A stretch of DNA of 64,000 bases. Origin: Isoetes taiwanensis. Its lineage: Eukaryota > Streptophyta > Lycopodiopsida > Isoetales > Isoetaceae. Shown here one piece after another: positions 25,830-35,590 of the stretch. Under the pieces are notes generated by a model that made no database searches, was not told the origin of the DNA, and saw only the letters and a list, made by a program, of their open reading frames with translations. Numbering within the stretch: the first letter of the stretch is position 1; every line of letters begins with the position of its first letter. The stretch covers positions 3,642,801-3,706,800 of the forward strand of contig JAJEKV010000023.1 in the NCBI GenBank assembly GCA_021234155.1, read 5' to 3'. The position numbers and the translations under genes were made by a program.

Positions 25830-26275
25830 GTCCATGATCGGGTGCTACATTGTACAGGATCCCCTTGATCGTGTACACCCGCAGTGCCCCATGCCCCTGG
25901 GGGGTTTAAGCTGAGGAATCCCCCAGATGATCCCATCATTGCGCATGATCACGCTTACCCCATCATGACCCCCTATGGTCATGTGCACATACCGTGCATC
26001 GTGTCATAGAGAACATCCTAACGATAATCTCATCGCCACCCACGATCCCGTGCCTACTCGTACATGACCCATGACCCCTTCGGTCATGTACACCTGCAGT
26101 GCATTATGGCTCTGAAGGTTTAAGCTAGGGAACATTCCAATGATTCCATCATCGCCCATGATGACGCGCTCCTCCCACATGACCTTCTCGGTCATGCGCA
26201 CTTCTTGTTGTGTACTGGCTTAGAGAACATCCAAGGGGAATCTCATCATCGCCCATGCTCCAAGAATTTCACGTA
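25830..26275. repeat. Tandem repeat, about 107-bp unit, four copies
   Basis: Diverged units begin near 25869, 25978, 26083 and 26190, each with a GGTCATGTRCAC-like start and a later CATCATCGCCCATGATC-like block. It lies between the two chromovirus fragments, 3' of the second one on its coding strand, so it may belong to that element's 3' UTR or LTR. The stretch 25466-25830 before it shows no gene. Confidence 0.6.
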
Positions 26276-26280
26276 TGAAA

Positions 26281-27450
26281 TCACAAATAACCTAGAATGC
26301 ATATGTTTCCTGCACTTAACACTAAGGCATACACAAGCTTATAAGTAAGAGCACCTGACGGGTTGGTGTCGACTAATTCGAAGATGACTTGGTCGTTGAA
26401 TTGCTCCATAAATTGTGGGTATTGCTTCTCTAGATCTTGCTTCAATACCCATGTCGCATCTTCCACTGGCAAGTGCTTCCACTTGACCAAGCATTGAAGG
26501 AGTTGAGATCTTCTTGTTTTCTTGAATGCTTTGTCAAGAATTAATTCGGGAACTATCGCAATTTGTTCCTCCATCATTTCCAACAAAGTTGGAGTCTCCA
26601 ATCCCTCTTCTAGTTTTGGGGTGTGCACCTTGAGTAGGCTCACGTGGAAGACTTTATGAAACTTTAGATGGGCAGGCAAGTCGAGCTTATAGGCTTGGCT
26701 CCCTACTCGCTCCACAATCTTAAAAGATCCCGCCCACCTTAGCAAGTTTCTTGCAGTTGCCGATGCGAAGCTTCGCTTGCTTCACCTTTATCTTGAGCCA
26801 CACGCTATCACTCACCTTGAATTCTCTTACTGTCTTATCCTTGTCTGCCAAGCTTTTCTTTGCTGCTAGCAAATATCCTCGGACCTCTTCCACTAATTGC
26901 TGCATATCTGCCAACAACTGTTGAGACACTTCAACCTTTGACACAGGATTGTGCCAAGTATCTGGTGTAAGGCATTGGTAGCCATAATTGATCATAAAGA
27001 GGGACATCTGAGATGATTCTTGCTTGATGCTATTATATGCAAATTCAACCAAGTAGATATAGTGCTCCCACTTTGATTGCTTGTTCCAAACATAGTGCCT
27101 CAATATATCCTCCAAGATCCTGTTTGTCCTCTCTGTCTAACCATCAGTTTGGGGATGATATGTTGTACTCATACAAAACTTTGTGTCAATCGTACTGAAG
27201 AAGTCCTCCAAGAGGTACTTATGAACTTTAGGTCTCTATCTAAGATGATCCCTCTAGGCATCCCATGCAATCTAAAGATTTCCTTGTCAAAATGCAAGGT
27301 TGTATCTAGGGCCGTGTCTGTAGTCTTACATGGCAAAAAATGTGCCATCTTAGACAATTTGTAGACCACCACCATCAAAGCATCGTGGCCCCTAGATGTT
27401 CGAGGAAGACCCGTGATGAAGTCTGCGGAGTATAGCACGGGGGAGTGGTC
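26281..27450 (-). mobile_element. Ty3/gypsy chromovirus pol fragment 2 (integrase and chromodomain)
   Basis: It reads FITGLPRTSRGHDALMVVVY, then QWEHYIYLVEFAYN-type core sequence and a C-terminal block RVGSQAYKLDLPAHLKFHKV. A complete chromodomain-like segment follows (CLVKWKHLPVEDATWVLKQD then LEKQYPQFMEQF). It is homologous to fragment 1 but not identical, so it is a separate insertion of the same lineage. It is cut at its 5' side near 27450. Frame breaks occur near 26740 and 27130. Confidence 0.87.
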
Positions 27451-27885
27451 CACGGCGACAGGGTTATATGGCATGGCAAAATATGGCAAAGTTGTGGAAA
27501 TATGGCAAATATTACATATTGAATGCAAGGGATAATCATTGGAAGGGGAGACATGCATCATTAGAGACCTTTATTATTGGAAAGTCTCATAAAAGGCAAA
27601 GGTGGGCATTGGGATGTTAAAAAGTGAAACAACAAATGGAAAGGCGGTTGCAACATAAGGATGGGGTTAGAGAACTATAAAGGGGCATTGATTAATATTA
27701 GGCCAAGAGGGCACTTTTTATAAAAGGTGGACGCCTAAATAAAGAGATAAAGGAAGAGCATCGAATATATCTTTAAAAAAGTGACCTTTACTTGGGAAAA
27801 GGGATATGGACGATTTGAAGAAGGGGGCTACGAATATAAAAGAGAAGGCATCGACCTGTTAACAATAATAAGAGGAGCGAGCTGG
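27451..27885. other. No gene recognised
   Basis: AT-rich sequence between the chromovirus fragment and the LTR at 27886. Short purine-rich repeats (ATATGGCAAA) are present near 27480-27510. I see no coding evidence. Confidence 0.4.
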
Positions 27886-29508
27886 TGTGACGTTCTAGGG
27901 AAATACGCTATGAATACATATATTTCCGGGTCCGTCACTATACAAGTCTACTTCTTAGCCTTGTATACCTTAGAAAGTGGCATGGGTGCATATCTAAGTT
28001 AAGTATATTAACCTTAGGATAAGGCCCATGTTCCACATGGCCCTATCCTATTGGGCAACCACCACATGCCATACCCCATTGGAGCCACGTGTCATCCCAT
28101 GTGGACCCTAACGTATATTAACCTAAACCCTAACCCTAGACCTCTTTTCCTAGCCCTAACACCCTGGGAACCTTCTCCGCACTCGAAACTCCGTTTCGAG
28201 CGTCGTTTGATGTGGCATAGCCTAGTGCAACAGCCCCCAGAGTGCGTATACGATCTTGGAGTGAGCCCGGCTTCGACCACGTCGAGGACCATGGAGACGC
28301 CTGGAATGGGAGGGAGCGCTTCGGGAGCAGGTATTTGGAGTAGTGTTCTTAGTAGTTCATCTGGAGTTAGCACTCCAGATGAGGTAGTAGTTTGTATCTA
28401 GAGTAGAGCCATCCTAGAACCCTTATTCAATATCTTGAACCCTAATCAAGGAACCCTAACTGTAAGTTAGATATGTATGATTAGGTTAGATGTTATTCTG
28501 ATCATTATCATGATATGATGTTATGTGATGTTGGTTGATCATGTTTGCTCCTCTTGTATTGGGAAGGGGGGTAGAGACCTAGTAGCCATTACTTAGTAAT
28601 GCTCCTAGTTAGACCATTTAGTTCCTATTATTATGCGGCCTGTGCGTAGGAACCCACCGAGCTAAGGGGGCTATGACGTGACTCAGCACTACACAACGGG
28701 GCTAGAGGAGATACGGAGGGAGGGTCCCTGCTGAGCGTGGCTACTGGGGACTCCATATCTGGCTTATGGCCGGTCACTTCGTGTGGGCCGGGCATGGGTC
28801 CGACACCTCCTGGGGCAAAGGTGTTGCCCTGCCTCTCAAGAATTGCAGGTATTGGCATGGCTCTTGTTTTGGGGGGTTAAGTCGGGGACGGATCATATGT
28901 CGCCACGATTCTCTAGCCGCCTGTGGAACCTCTAGACCCTGGGAAGGGGAGATGAAACCCTTCCTGCCTCGACGGACCAGGGAGATGCAACCTGGAGTAG
29001 TCCCGATGGGTGATACCATGGGATTGCGTATCCAGAAGGCTAGAGTCATGCCAGAGCCCGATCCAGTCCATCTGCAAAGTAAGCACAGGAGGGGCGGATG
29101 GAGTGGTCAACCCTAGCCATTGTTTATAGCCAGCCCCGCTATTGTTATGACTCGGGCTCTATCTTGAGGCCTAATCGTCAGTCTACCTCCCCATGAGTCC
29201 GAGCCTTGGGTAGGAGCTCTCATGTTTTATGGCATATGTTTATCTCTGTTGTAGTTATGGATATATGGATGTGCTACCCTTCCGGCTAGTATGATGTATT
29301 GTTATTGCTAATTCTGACGTTGTTTATGCTTCCGCTGTGATAGGAGCCCATAGGGGAAGGGCGCGCAAGACACCTTTGTGTCCCTTCCCGCACTAGGGAC
29401 ACCCTGGAGTGCGGGATAGACGGAGGGCCCGTGTGGTCGAAGGACCGGATGGGGGATTTCCTACGGAGTGTACGGCCGGGCGCCGCATATTTTGTAGGGA
29501 GCGTCACA
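27886..29508 (+). mobile_element. 5' LTR of the H3-carrying LTR retrotransposon
   Basis: It starts TGTGACGTTCTAGGG and ends GGAGCGTCACA, the same terminal inverted hexamer as the solo LTR at 8738-10238. A perfect tRNA-Met-type primer binding site follows after one base. Interior blocks match the solo LTR read on its minus strand. The length is 1623 bp. No second LTR is seen to the right, so the element is truncated or its 3' LTR has been lost. Confidence 0.82.
28125..28133 (+). promoter_or_regulatory. Telo-box-like AAACCCTAA in the LTR
   Basis: AAACCCTAACCCTA occurs here. The solo LTR has TTAGGGTTT at 9988-9996 and 10025-10033, which is AAACCCTAA in LTR orientation. The telo-box is a known promoter element of plant growth-related genes. 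Its conservation in two diverged LTRs suggests a promoter role, which is inference. Confidence 0.35.
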
Positions 29509-29509
29509 A

Positions 29510-29521
29510 TGGTATCAGAGC
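29510..29521 (+). promoter_or_regulatory. Primer binding site (initiator tRNA-Met)
   Basis: TGGTATCAGAGC is the classic 12-base plant LTR-retrotransposon PBS, complementary to the 3' end of initiator tRNA-Met. It lies one base after the LTR end. Confidence 0.88.
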
Positions 29522-30067
29522 GATGTTCTTGGTTGACCAGGAACTAGCACTGACCATGTCCCTAGTAAGTAGTCTAATAGGCCTAATAGGGTGTGAAATG
29601 AAATTTTCCACCATGGAACCTCGAAAATAGGGAAAAAAAATTTCTCCTAGGTAGTGGGTCCGTAAGAATAGGCTAAGTTGTTAGATGGGAGAAAAAGAAT
29701 GAGTCAAATTAACATTCTAGTAAAGTTGGAGTGGAAATTATGCATCAGCATCAGATTTCACCCAAAATGGGTCGAAGAATCATGCCAATCCGAAACCCGG
29801 GTGAACAATGGCGCAAATTCATAATTAACACTTCAAACCTTAGAAAAATTCGAATTTCATAGTATAATACAGCACTAATCCAAATAAGTATACTGAGATA
29901 ATTAATAAGGGGGCTAATTAATAGGGCTATTAATGGTAGGAGAATATTCCCTAGAGCATCTTCCCTTTTAAATATCTTCTTGCCACCCCATTTGCCCCCT
30001 AACCTTGCCTAAATCTCCCCCTTGATAATCAGCAGCTTAACGTAATCCGTTTTCCTGACCGTAAGAT
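29522..30067 (+). other. Leader between PBS and the H3-like ORF
   Basis: AT-rich untranslated leader of about 545 bases with no ORF of note. Base composition shifts sharply to GC-rich at the ORF start. Confidence 0.5.
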
Positions 30068-31185
30068 ATGGCGCGCACTAAATGCACTGCCAGGAAGTAT
30101 AGCCCAAGGCACACACCCTCCATGGCGGCGGTAGCAGCAGGTCCGGGCAAGAAGATCCCCAAGCATCTTCGGCCGGGGAGGGAGGAGGAGTCGTCCAGCT
30201 CTACGGACGAGACCTTCCACGCCTCCCAGGAGGAGGCTCAGAGCAGCTCCTCCGTGGAGACGCAGCGGATGGACGAGACCGTCCACTTCGGTCCTCTGGC
30301 CGACCAGGAGGAGCAGCAGCAGGAGGAGCAAGAGCAGCAGCAGCAGCAGTAGCAAGAGCAGCAGCAGCGCCAGCAAGAGCTCGAGGTTGGCACCTCGAGC
30401 AAGAAGAAGGGGAAGGAGAAGGTGGCGGAATGGCCCGAGGAGAGGGCCCACAGGAAGAAGAGGGAGAGGAAGAAGGAGGCAAGACGGAGAGAGAAGCGGT
30501 CCAAGAGGGACCAGGACCGCCCAAGGGGGACGGTCCACATTGAGGAGCCTCATCGGGACCCCACCGATGAGGAGGAGGAGAGTGGAGCAGCCGGGCAAAC
30601 AGAAGAAGAGCCCGAAGGAGACGCCGGGGAGCCCTCAAATCCCGACGCTCGCCCACCATACCCCAAGTGGCCCGAGCCACCTAAGGTCATCAAGAAGCAG
30701 AAGGTGGGCGAGCGGGAATTCATGTTAAAACAAGATCGTGAATTCCAGCATCGCAAGAAGGTGTACTAAGAGTACCTTCGCAGATGGAAGAGGTACAATG
30801 ACTGGTACTGTAAACAAACGTACAAAAGTACGTTAGAGGTGGGCGGCCGAAGAACCAACCCAAGCCGCCGCCACCAAGACCAGAGCCGCCAAAGAAGGTG
30901 CACCACGGGCCCAACTCTAGGCATGCCCGTGTGTTCCGGGAGATTAGGCACTTCCAGCAGTGCACTAATCTCCTCATCAGGAAGGCGCCGTTCGAGCGGC
31001 TCCTTCGGGAGATTATGCAGGAGTTCAGGACGGACTATAGGGTCACACCCCTGACCGTTCGAGCATAGTCGGAGGTGACCCAGCTTTTTGAAGAAGGCAA
31101 CCTCTGCGCGATCCACGCCAAGCGGGTGACGGTCATGCCCAAGGACCTCCACTTGGCGAGGAGAATCCACAAGGAGAAACCTTGA
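30068..31185 (+). pseudogene. Histone H3-derived ORF in gag position, tail and core split by a long insert
   Basis: The frame begins MARTKCTARKYSPRH and reaches GKKIPKHLRPG, aligning with the H3 tail from its first residue to the RPG before the alpha-N helix. About 250 residues follow that are foreign to H3: Ser/Glu-rich, a Q/E run, a Lys/Arg-rich coiled-coil-like block and a proline-rich block ([13 protein letters not shown]). The H3 core then appears in a shifted frame: [57 protein letters not shown] and [13 protein letters not shown]. The core seems to lack about five residues around alpha-2. Lesions: TAG at 30350, TAA at 30767, a frameshift near 30841 and TAG at 31066. All three stops are C-to-T changes of likely Gln codons; one is the conserved H3 Gln after MAL. 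It sits about 545 bases after the PBS. Confidence 0.85.
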
Positions 31186-31407
31186 GGAGCCAATTTTGTA
31201 CATAAGGTAAATTATATACATATAAGTTTTTTTGTCTGTACATTCTACTCCATGTCTATAAAAGTGCCTTTCTCTGTAAAATTAACCCCTTATTAGCATA
31301 AAAGTATCCTTATATGGATTGAATTGTAAAATAATCTTTTGCATCATAGTTAGAATACCCCTAATTGCTTAATCTCTATAAAATTTTCTCTCAAAAATAA
31401 AAAATTA

Positions 31408-31700
31408 GATCAAGGTCGACCCACTCCGGCCACTCCGCGCCAAATGCCTCTGCGTTCGCGACGCAGACCCCTTTCGCGCCTAGTCGAGTCACTTGATTTG
31501 AGGTAAAATTGATCCAATTTTTGTACTAAAAGATGTTAGAATGCTTAGAATGCATTGTAGCACTTAATTTCTGCTAAAAATATCCAAAAGTAGTCAAGAT
31601 CGACCCACTCCGGTCACTCCGCGCCAAATGCCTCTGCGTTCGCGAAGTGACCCGAGTCGACTTAGTTTGACCATAAATTGCCCAAATTTGACCCAACAAA
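31408..31700 (+). repeat. Two diverged tandem repeats of about 187 bp
   Basis: GATCGACCCACTCCGG-type blocks followed by CACTCCGCGCCAAATGCCTC begin near 31408 and 31595. The trailing part (AGTCGA..., TTGATCCAATTTT versus TTGCCCAAATTTG) is also similar. It lies downstream of the H3-like ORF, where the rest of the LTR element would be expected. Confidence 0.6.
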
Positions 31701-32264
31701 TTGCCATGTATTGTTCCTTGACTTGTTTTGCTTAAATTCTTGAAAAGTGGCTCTTGCTTCCACCAATTGTTCTATTGTAAAGAATTGCATACAACCACTC
31801 CAACAACAATCTGAGCCCCTAACCTTCACCATTGTCTCACGTTTGGTGTGACTAATCAACTTGGCTCTTTTGCTAGGATAATGTCTGGCAACTGATACTT
31901 CTCCCCTTTTGCCTAGGTTTAGAGTTCCAACTGCTAATTGACCAATATCAAGACAATCATTATCCCCAACAACCTCATACTCTGGAAAAATATAATCCTC
32001 CACAAATTGAACATTACTTATAGGCCATGACATGATGCAAGGAACCTCCAATTGCTTGACACAACCAAAACAACCTTTACCTTTCCAGTTGTCTTCCAAC
32101 ATAGAAATTGCAATACCAATATTGTCTTCCCCTAGCCTTTCATCATTAACAGCTTGACCAGGATCTGCTAGCACAATGACTCCTTGGCCTACTATTTCCT
32201 TGTTGCACTTGTGCATGATTCTCACCTTCTTGTTCCTCCATTGCACCCTACTATGGAGGACCAA
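31662..32264 (-). pseudogene. Transposase-associated fragment (Transposase_23-like domain)
   Basis: The 200-codon frame has VGQGVIVLADPGQAVNDERL, then a gap, then PCIMSWPISNVQF. This follows the pattern V-A-x-G-x-(7)-DP-x(3)-V-x(3)-x-LG ... I-x-WP-x-x-V of the C-terminal domain of plant En/Spm-type TNP1 proteins. A cysteine-bearing C-terminal part reads CMQFFTIEQLVEARATFQEF. It could be a CACTA relic or a captured domain. No terminal repeats were found and no start context supports a host gene. Confidence 0.4.
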
Positions 32265-32379
32265 TTATTTTTCTTCAACATTCTTGCTAGGAGGTGCTTT
32301 TTCATTGAAATTGCTCTTTTCAATATGTTGCACACCATCTTCAGTTGGAGAGGCACCATTGACCTAGGCAAATTGCACT

Positions 32380-32900
32380 CTTTTTAGTCAATGAGTAGGA
32401 AATATTTATACACCATAAGATAAGAAAAGTACATACATTTATGGAATATATAGAGGTTAAAAATAAATTACTTGAGCTTTGCATCTTCAAAACTGAAGAA
32501 CATGTTGAAAATTCCGTCATTAAAGCATGAGTGAAATGGAGCTAAGACATTTGACGAAGAGATTGATGAGGAATCTGCAGTCAAAGATATTGATGATGAC
32601 GAGTCTGAGTGAAGTTGAAGTTATATTCCTGTATTTTGAAGGAGGGAAGCTCTCAGATTTCTGCAACTTACAGTGATTTGGCGCCATCAAAGGCAGCAAC
32701 TACCATGCCAATTTCTTTTTCATCATCATCTTTTATACCTCTGAATCTGCATCATGGGTTTTGTTCCACTGGAACCGAACCTGCTACTTATGACAGGATT
32801 TGATGGACGACCTTCACACACCATCTTACAAAGACACTCTAAAGAAGGATTTTGCTCCAAGTTTTGTTTCTAAATAATCTTAAGGATGTCTTTTTTCATG
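32380..32900. other. No gene recognised
   Basis: Low-complexity AT-rich sequence with short open frames only. I see no family match. Confidence 0.4.
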
Positions 32901-32926
32901 TGCAAAACTTCGGCAACGTGGACGCC

Positions 32927-33310
32927 TATTTAGAGTCCGGGATGTGGTATTTCTGGACTTTTTTGGTGGTATTTCTGGCCATCGGTATTTCCGGCCAAAA
33001 AGAGTAGTATTTCTGGCCAAAAACCAAGTGTGAAACTGCAGCGGAGCTGGGATCTTTGGTCGGATCATTCTTGCAGCTTTGTGGGCAGCTTGAACTGCTT
33101 CAAAAGCCCTTTTAATCACTTTGCTTGCCTCTTTAACGTTGGTTTGATGAAGAGAAAGCGATTTAAGCTCAGATAGAGCCTGATCGATCCAAAAATGCCC
33201 CAAAATAGTTGGTTCTGGGCTTGAAATTGCGAAATGTACAGTGGCTAATAATGGGTGGCCAAAAACACCAAAAAAAAAGTTTGAAAATACCACATCTTGG
33301 ACTCTAAATA
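32927..33310. mobile_element. MITE with TA target duplication
   Basis: The element is 32929-33308 and is flanked by TA on both sides. It begins TTTAGAGTCCGGGATGTGGT and ends ACCACATCTTGGACTCTAAA. The inverted repeats match for about 55 bases with a few differences. Four GGTATTTCYGGCC-like subrepeats lie in the left part. TA duplications are typical of Tc1/mariner-pogo elements. The interior reads on the minus strand as an unidentified helical peptide (TNVKEASKVIKRAFEAVQAA), possibly captured sequence. Confidence 0.75.
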
Positions 33311-33333
33311 CGGTGGTCCTGGCAAGGCACTAT

Positions 33334-33586
33334 AGGATTGGAATCTTTGGAGACCTTTTCCTTTATCATGTTTGTGGCCTTTTGGATTGGAATCTTTGGA
33401 GACCTTTTTCTTTATCATGTTTGTTTATGGCCTTTATTCTCTCGTATTGTGCATCATCTTGTATTTTGCACATTGAATATACAATCTCATTTAGTGAATT
33501 ACATCCAACAAATGTCTTAATTCTATTCAAGAGGGCAACCCACGATGCTACACCACGAGGGCAACCCATGATGCTACATCACCTTG
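33334..33586. repeat. Two short tandem duplications
   Basis: A 48-base unit (GGATTGGAATCTTTGGAGAC and following) is repeated at 33334 and 33382. A 28-base unit (GAGGGCAACCCAYGATGCTA and following) is repeated at about 33531 and 33559. Confidence 0.8.
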
Positions 33587-34302
33587 TTTATGTTTTGTTA
33601 ACCGTGTTTTAACCTTGCAAAATATAGTGGGAAGACATTCAAAGCAGCATTTTGCTAATTTTGCTAGGTAATTCTTAACCAGAGTTCTGCTAACTTACCT
33701 AATGGTGCAAATATAAATTCCATTTAAAATCAAAATTTTACTTAAAACTGCACGAAAGTAGAATTGCATGCTGAAATTTCGTCAGCACATAAAAAACATC
33801 CTCATAAAAGGTATCTCTATGTTTTAACACTTTCAATCAGATCACTAAAAACGTTTAATTGAGAAACAATCTTAAACAATATTCAATGCCAAAGTACTCA
33901 TATCATTCATTTACAGACATAATGGTCAGATTGAGAAGAGACCCTAAAGAATCAACACGGAGAATTGTAAACTAAGCAATATGATATTAAGAACAGAAAA
34001 TCTTTACGAGAACAATTCAAAATAGACCTGATACATTAGGGCCTAGATATGCCAAGTTAAAAACAATGTAATTCCATCTCCATGGCTATGGCCATAATCA
34101 AGTACCTGTCTATGCCAAAATAGCCAAGACTAGCCATGAACTTAAACCAATGAGTTAACACAGCGTCCAGGACAGAACAGACAAGAACTTTCAAGGCCCT
34201 TCATAACCCCTAGTTATGGAAGGCTAGATAAGAGTGTTTACACAACCATCCTACACCATCCTTCAGTTATGCAATTAGAAGACCATCAGAATGGAGAACA
34301 TC
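33587..34302. other. No gene recognised; 3' flank of the DYW gene
   Basis: AT-rich sequence that would include the 3' UTR of the minus-strand DYW gene. I see no other coding evidence. Confidence 0.4.
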
Positions 34303-35226
34303 TCACCAGTAATCATTGCAGGAACATGTGCCATCATGGAAGTGGTGGAATCGATTTGCATCTCTCATAATAATGTCCCTACCATAGAGCTTGGAAATGT
34401 ACTTAGAAACCAGATGGCAATCTGGGCAAACACGAAGATTCTTGATAACTCTCAGAGTAGTGCCAGGAGGAGTATTAAGATGACCAAATGCCATAGCTAG
34501 TTTCTCGCTATGCCGCCATAAAAGGTGAACCTTCTGTTCCTCTTCAACATCATGCAGCACAAGCTTCAAATCTGGTTCATAACCCCACTCCTCAAACTCT
34601 TCGCGCATACGGGTTAACTCAGCATATATCTCATTAGTGTTTTTGTGAGACCGATCTCCGGCGATAAATTCATGGACTTTACCATTGACCTCAATGGTAC
34701 TCTTTCCAGGCTCCTTCTTGATCCCACGGTCCTTCATCATTTTCCTAATTCTAGCAACATCCTCCCATCTTCCAGCAGCAGCATAAATATTAGAAAGAGC
34801 AACATAAGCCCTACCATGCTGGGGGTCTAAAGCAAGAGCTTCTTCAGCAGCTCTTTGGCCTCTATCAATATCACCATGGGGACGGCGAGCAACAGAAGGA
34901 AAACCTCTACCGTAGTTACTAAGAATACAAATACCTCGAAAATGCCCACCTCCGAAGAAACCCTGATCTCTGGCAGCCAGAACTCCATTATCCGAGCTTT
35001 TGCAGGAGGCAAGGTAGGAAGAACCGCGTAGTCCATGGCCGGCTAACTCCGGCATGAGAGCTTTGGCGGCGCCATGGCTATGGCCACAGCACGAAAGTTG
35101 GCGCCTGCCGGCTATGGCGGATGGAAATGAAGCTGTGGCAGGCATGAGCAGGGACTCCATGGCTGGGGATGGAAGGCGCCGGAGTTCGGAAGAGGGGGAG
35201 ATAAGCAGGCGACGAATAGACGCCAT
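34303..35226 (-). CDS. Stand-alone E-DYW deaminase protein without PPR repeats
   Basis: This is a single intact frame of 307 residues from ATG to TGA. Residues 1 to about 50 are rich in Arg, Ser and Ala with few acidic residues, as in an organelle transit peptide. The E1 and E2 motifs run from about residue 125 (LDPQHGRAYVALSNIYAAAG) to about 214, with a PG-box-like GYEPD at 215-219. The DYW cytidine-deaminase domain ends the protein. Zinc and catalytic residues are present: HSE at 239-241, CPDC at 267-270, a histidine-rich HHFH at 294-297, and CSCNDYW at 301-307. DYW domains carry out C-to-U RNA editing in plant organelles, normally fused to PPR repeats that choose the site. Here the repeats are absent, as in Arabidopsis DYW1, which works in trans with the PPR protein CRR4. 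The PPR gene at 36625 is divergent and lacks a DYW. Confidence 0.9.
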   Translation of the reverse strand: MASIRRLLISPSSELRRLPSPAMESLLMPATASFPSAIAGRRQLSCCGHSHGAAKALMPELAGHGLRGSSYLASCKSSDNGVLAARDQGFFGGGHFRGICILSNYGRGFPSVARRPHGDIDRGQRAAEEALALDPQHGRAYVALSNIYAAAGRWEDVARIRKMMKDRGIKKEPGKSTIEVNGKVHEFIAGDRSHKNTNEIYAELTRMREEFEEWGYEPDLKLVLHDVEEEQKVHLLWRHSEKLAMAFGHLNTPPGTTLRVIKNLRVCPDCHLVSKYISKLYGRDIIMRDANRFHHFHDGTCSCNDYW

Positions 35227-35387
35227 AGCCAGACTTTCTAGTTGCTTATGGTGGGCACTATCCTGTCCACACGTCCAAAACCCTGCCTTAAACCCCTATC
35301 CCTAATCCCTAATGTTTCCCCACCGTTTAAAATATCTTTTCTAGATATTTTATTCCTTTCCTCTTTCCCATTCTATCATGTATGATC

Positions 35388-35590
35388 TTAGGGTGCTTTC
35401 CCATGGATCTCCGACCTCAAGGTTTTCTTGAGGTCCAGATAAGAGCGTGCAGGTTCCCGTGGGCGCCTCAACCTCAAAGACTCAGGTTTTTGACCTGAAT
35501 CAGAAGTAATCACCAAGCATTTCTTAACGTTGAGGTTTTTGACCTGGACCCAGATTTCCAGGTCGCCAATCTCATGGGAAAGCATCCTTA
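35388..35590. mobile_element. Tourist-like MITE with TTA duplication
   Basis: The element is 35391-35587 (197 bp), flanked by TTA. The ends are GGGTGCTTTCCCATG and CATGGGAAAGCATCC. Inner inverted blocks CCTCAAGGTTTTCTTGAGG and GAGGTTTTTGACCTG add secondary structure. TTA duplications and such ends fit PIF/Harbinger MITEs. It lies about 160 bases upstream of the DYW gene start. Confidence 0.8.

Noticed and set aside
28123-28140. Telomere-like CCCTAAA repeats as an interstitial telomere
   Set aside because: Only about two units. They lie at a fixed place inside an LTR and recur in the related solo LTR, so a promoter motif is the better reading.
30029-30680. Minus-strand leucine-rich and alanine-rich frames opposite the H3-like ORF
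   Set aside because: These are shadows of the GC-rich, low-complexity plus-strand insert.
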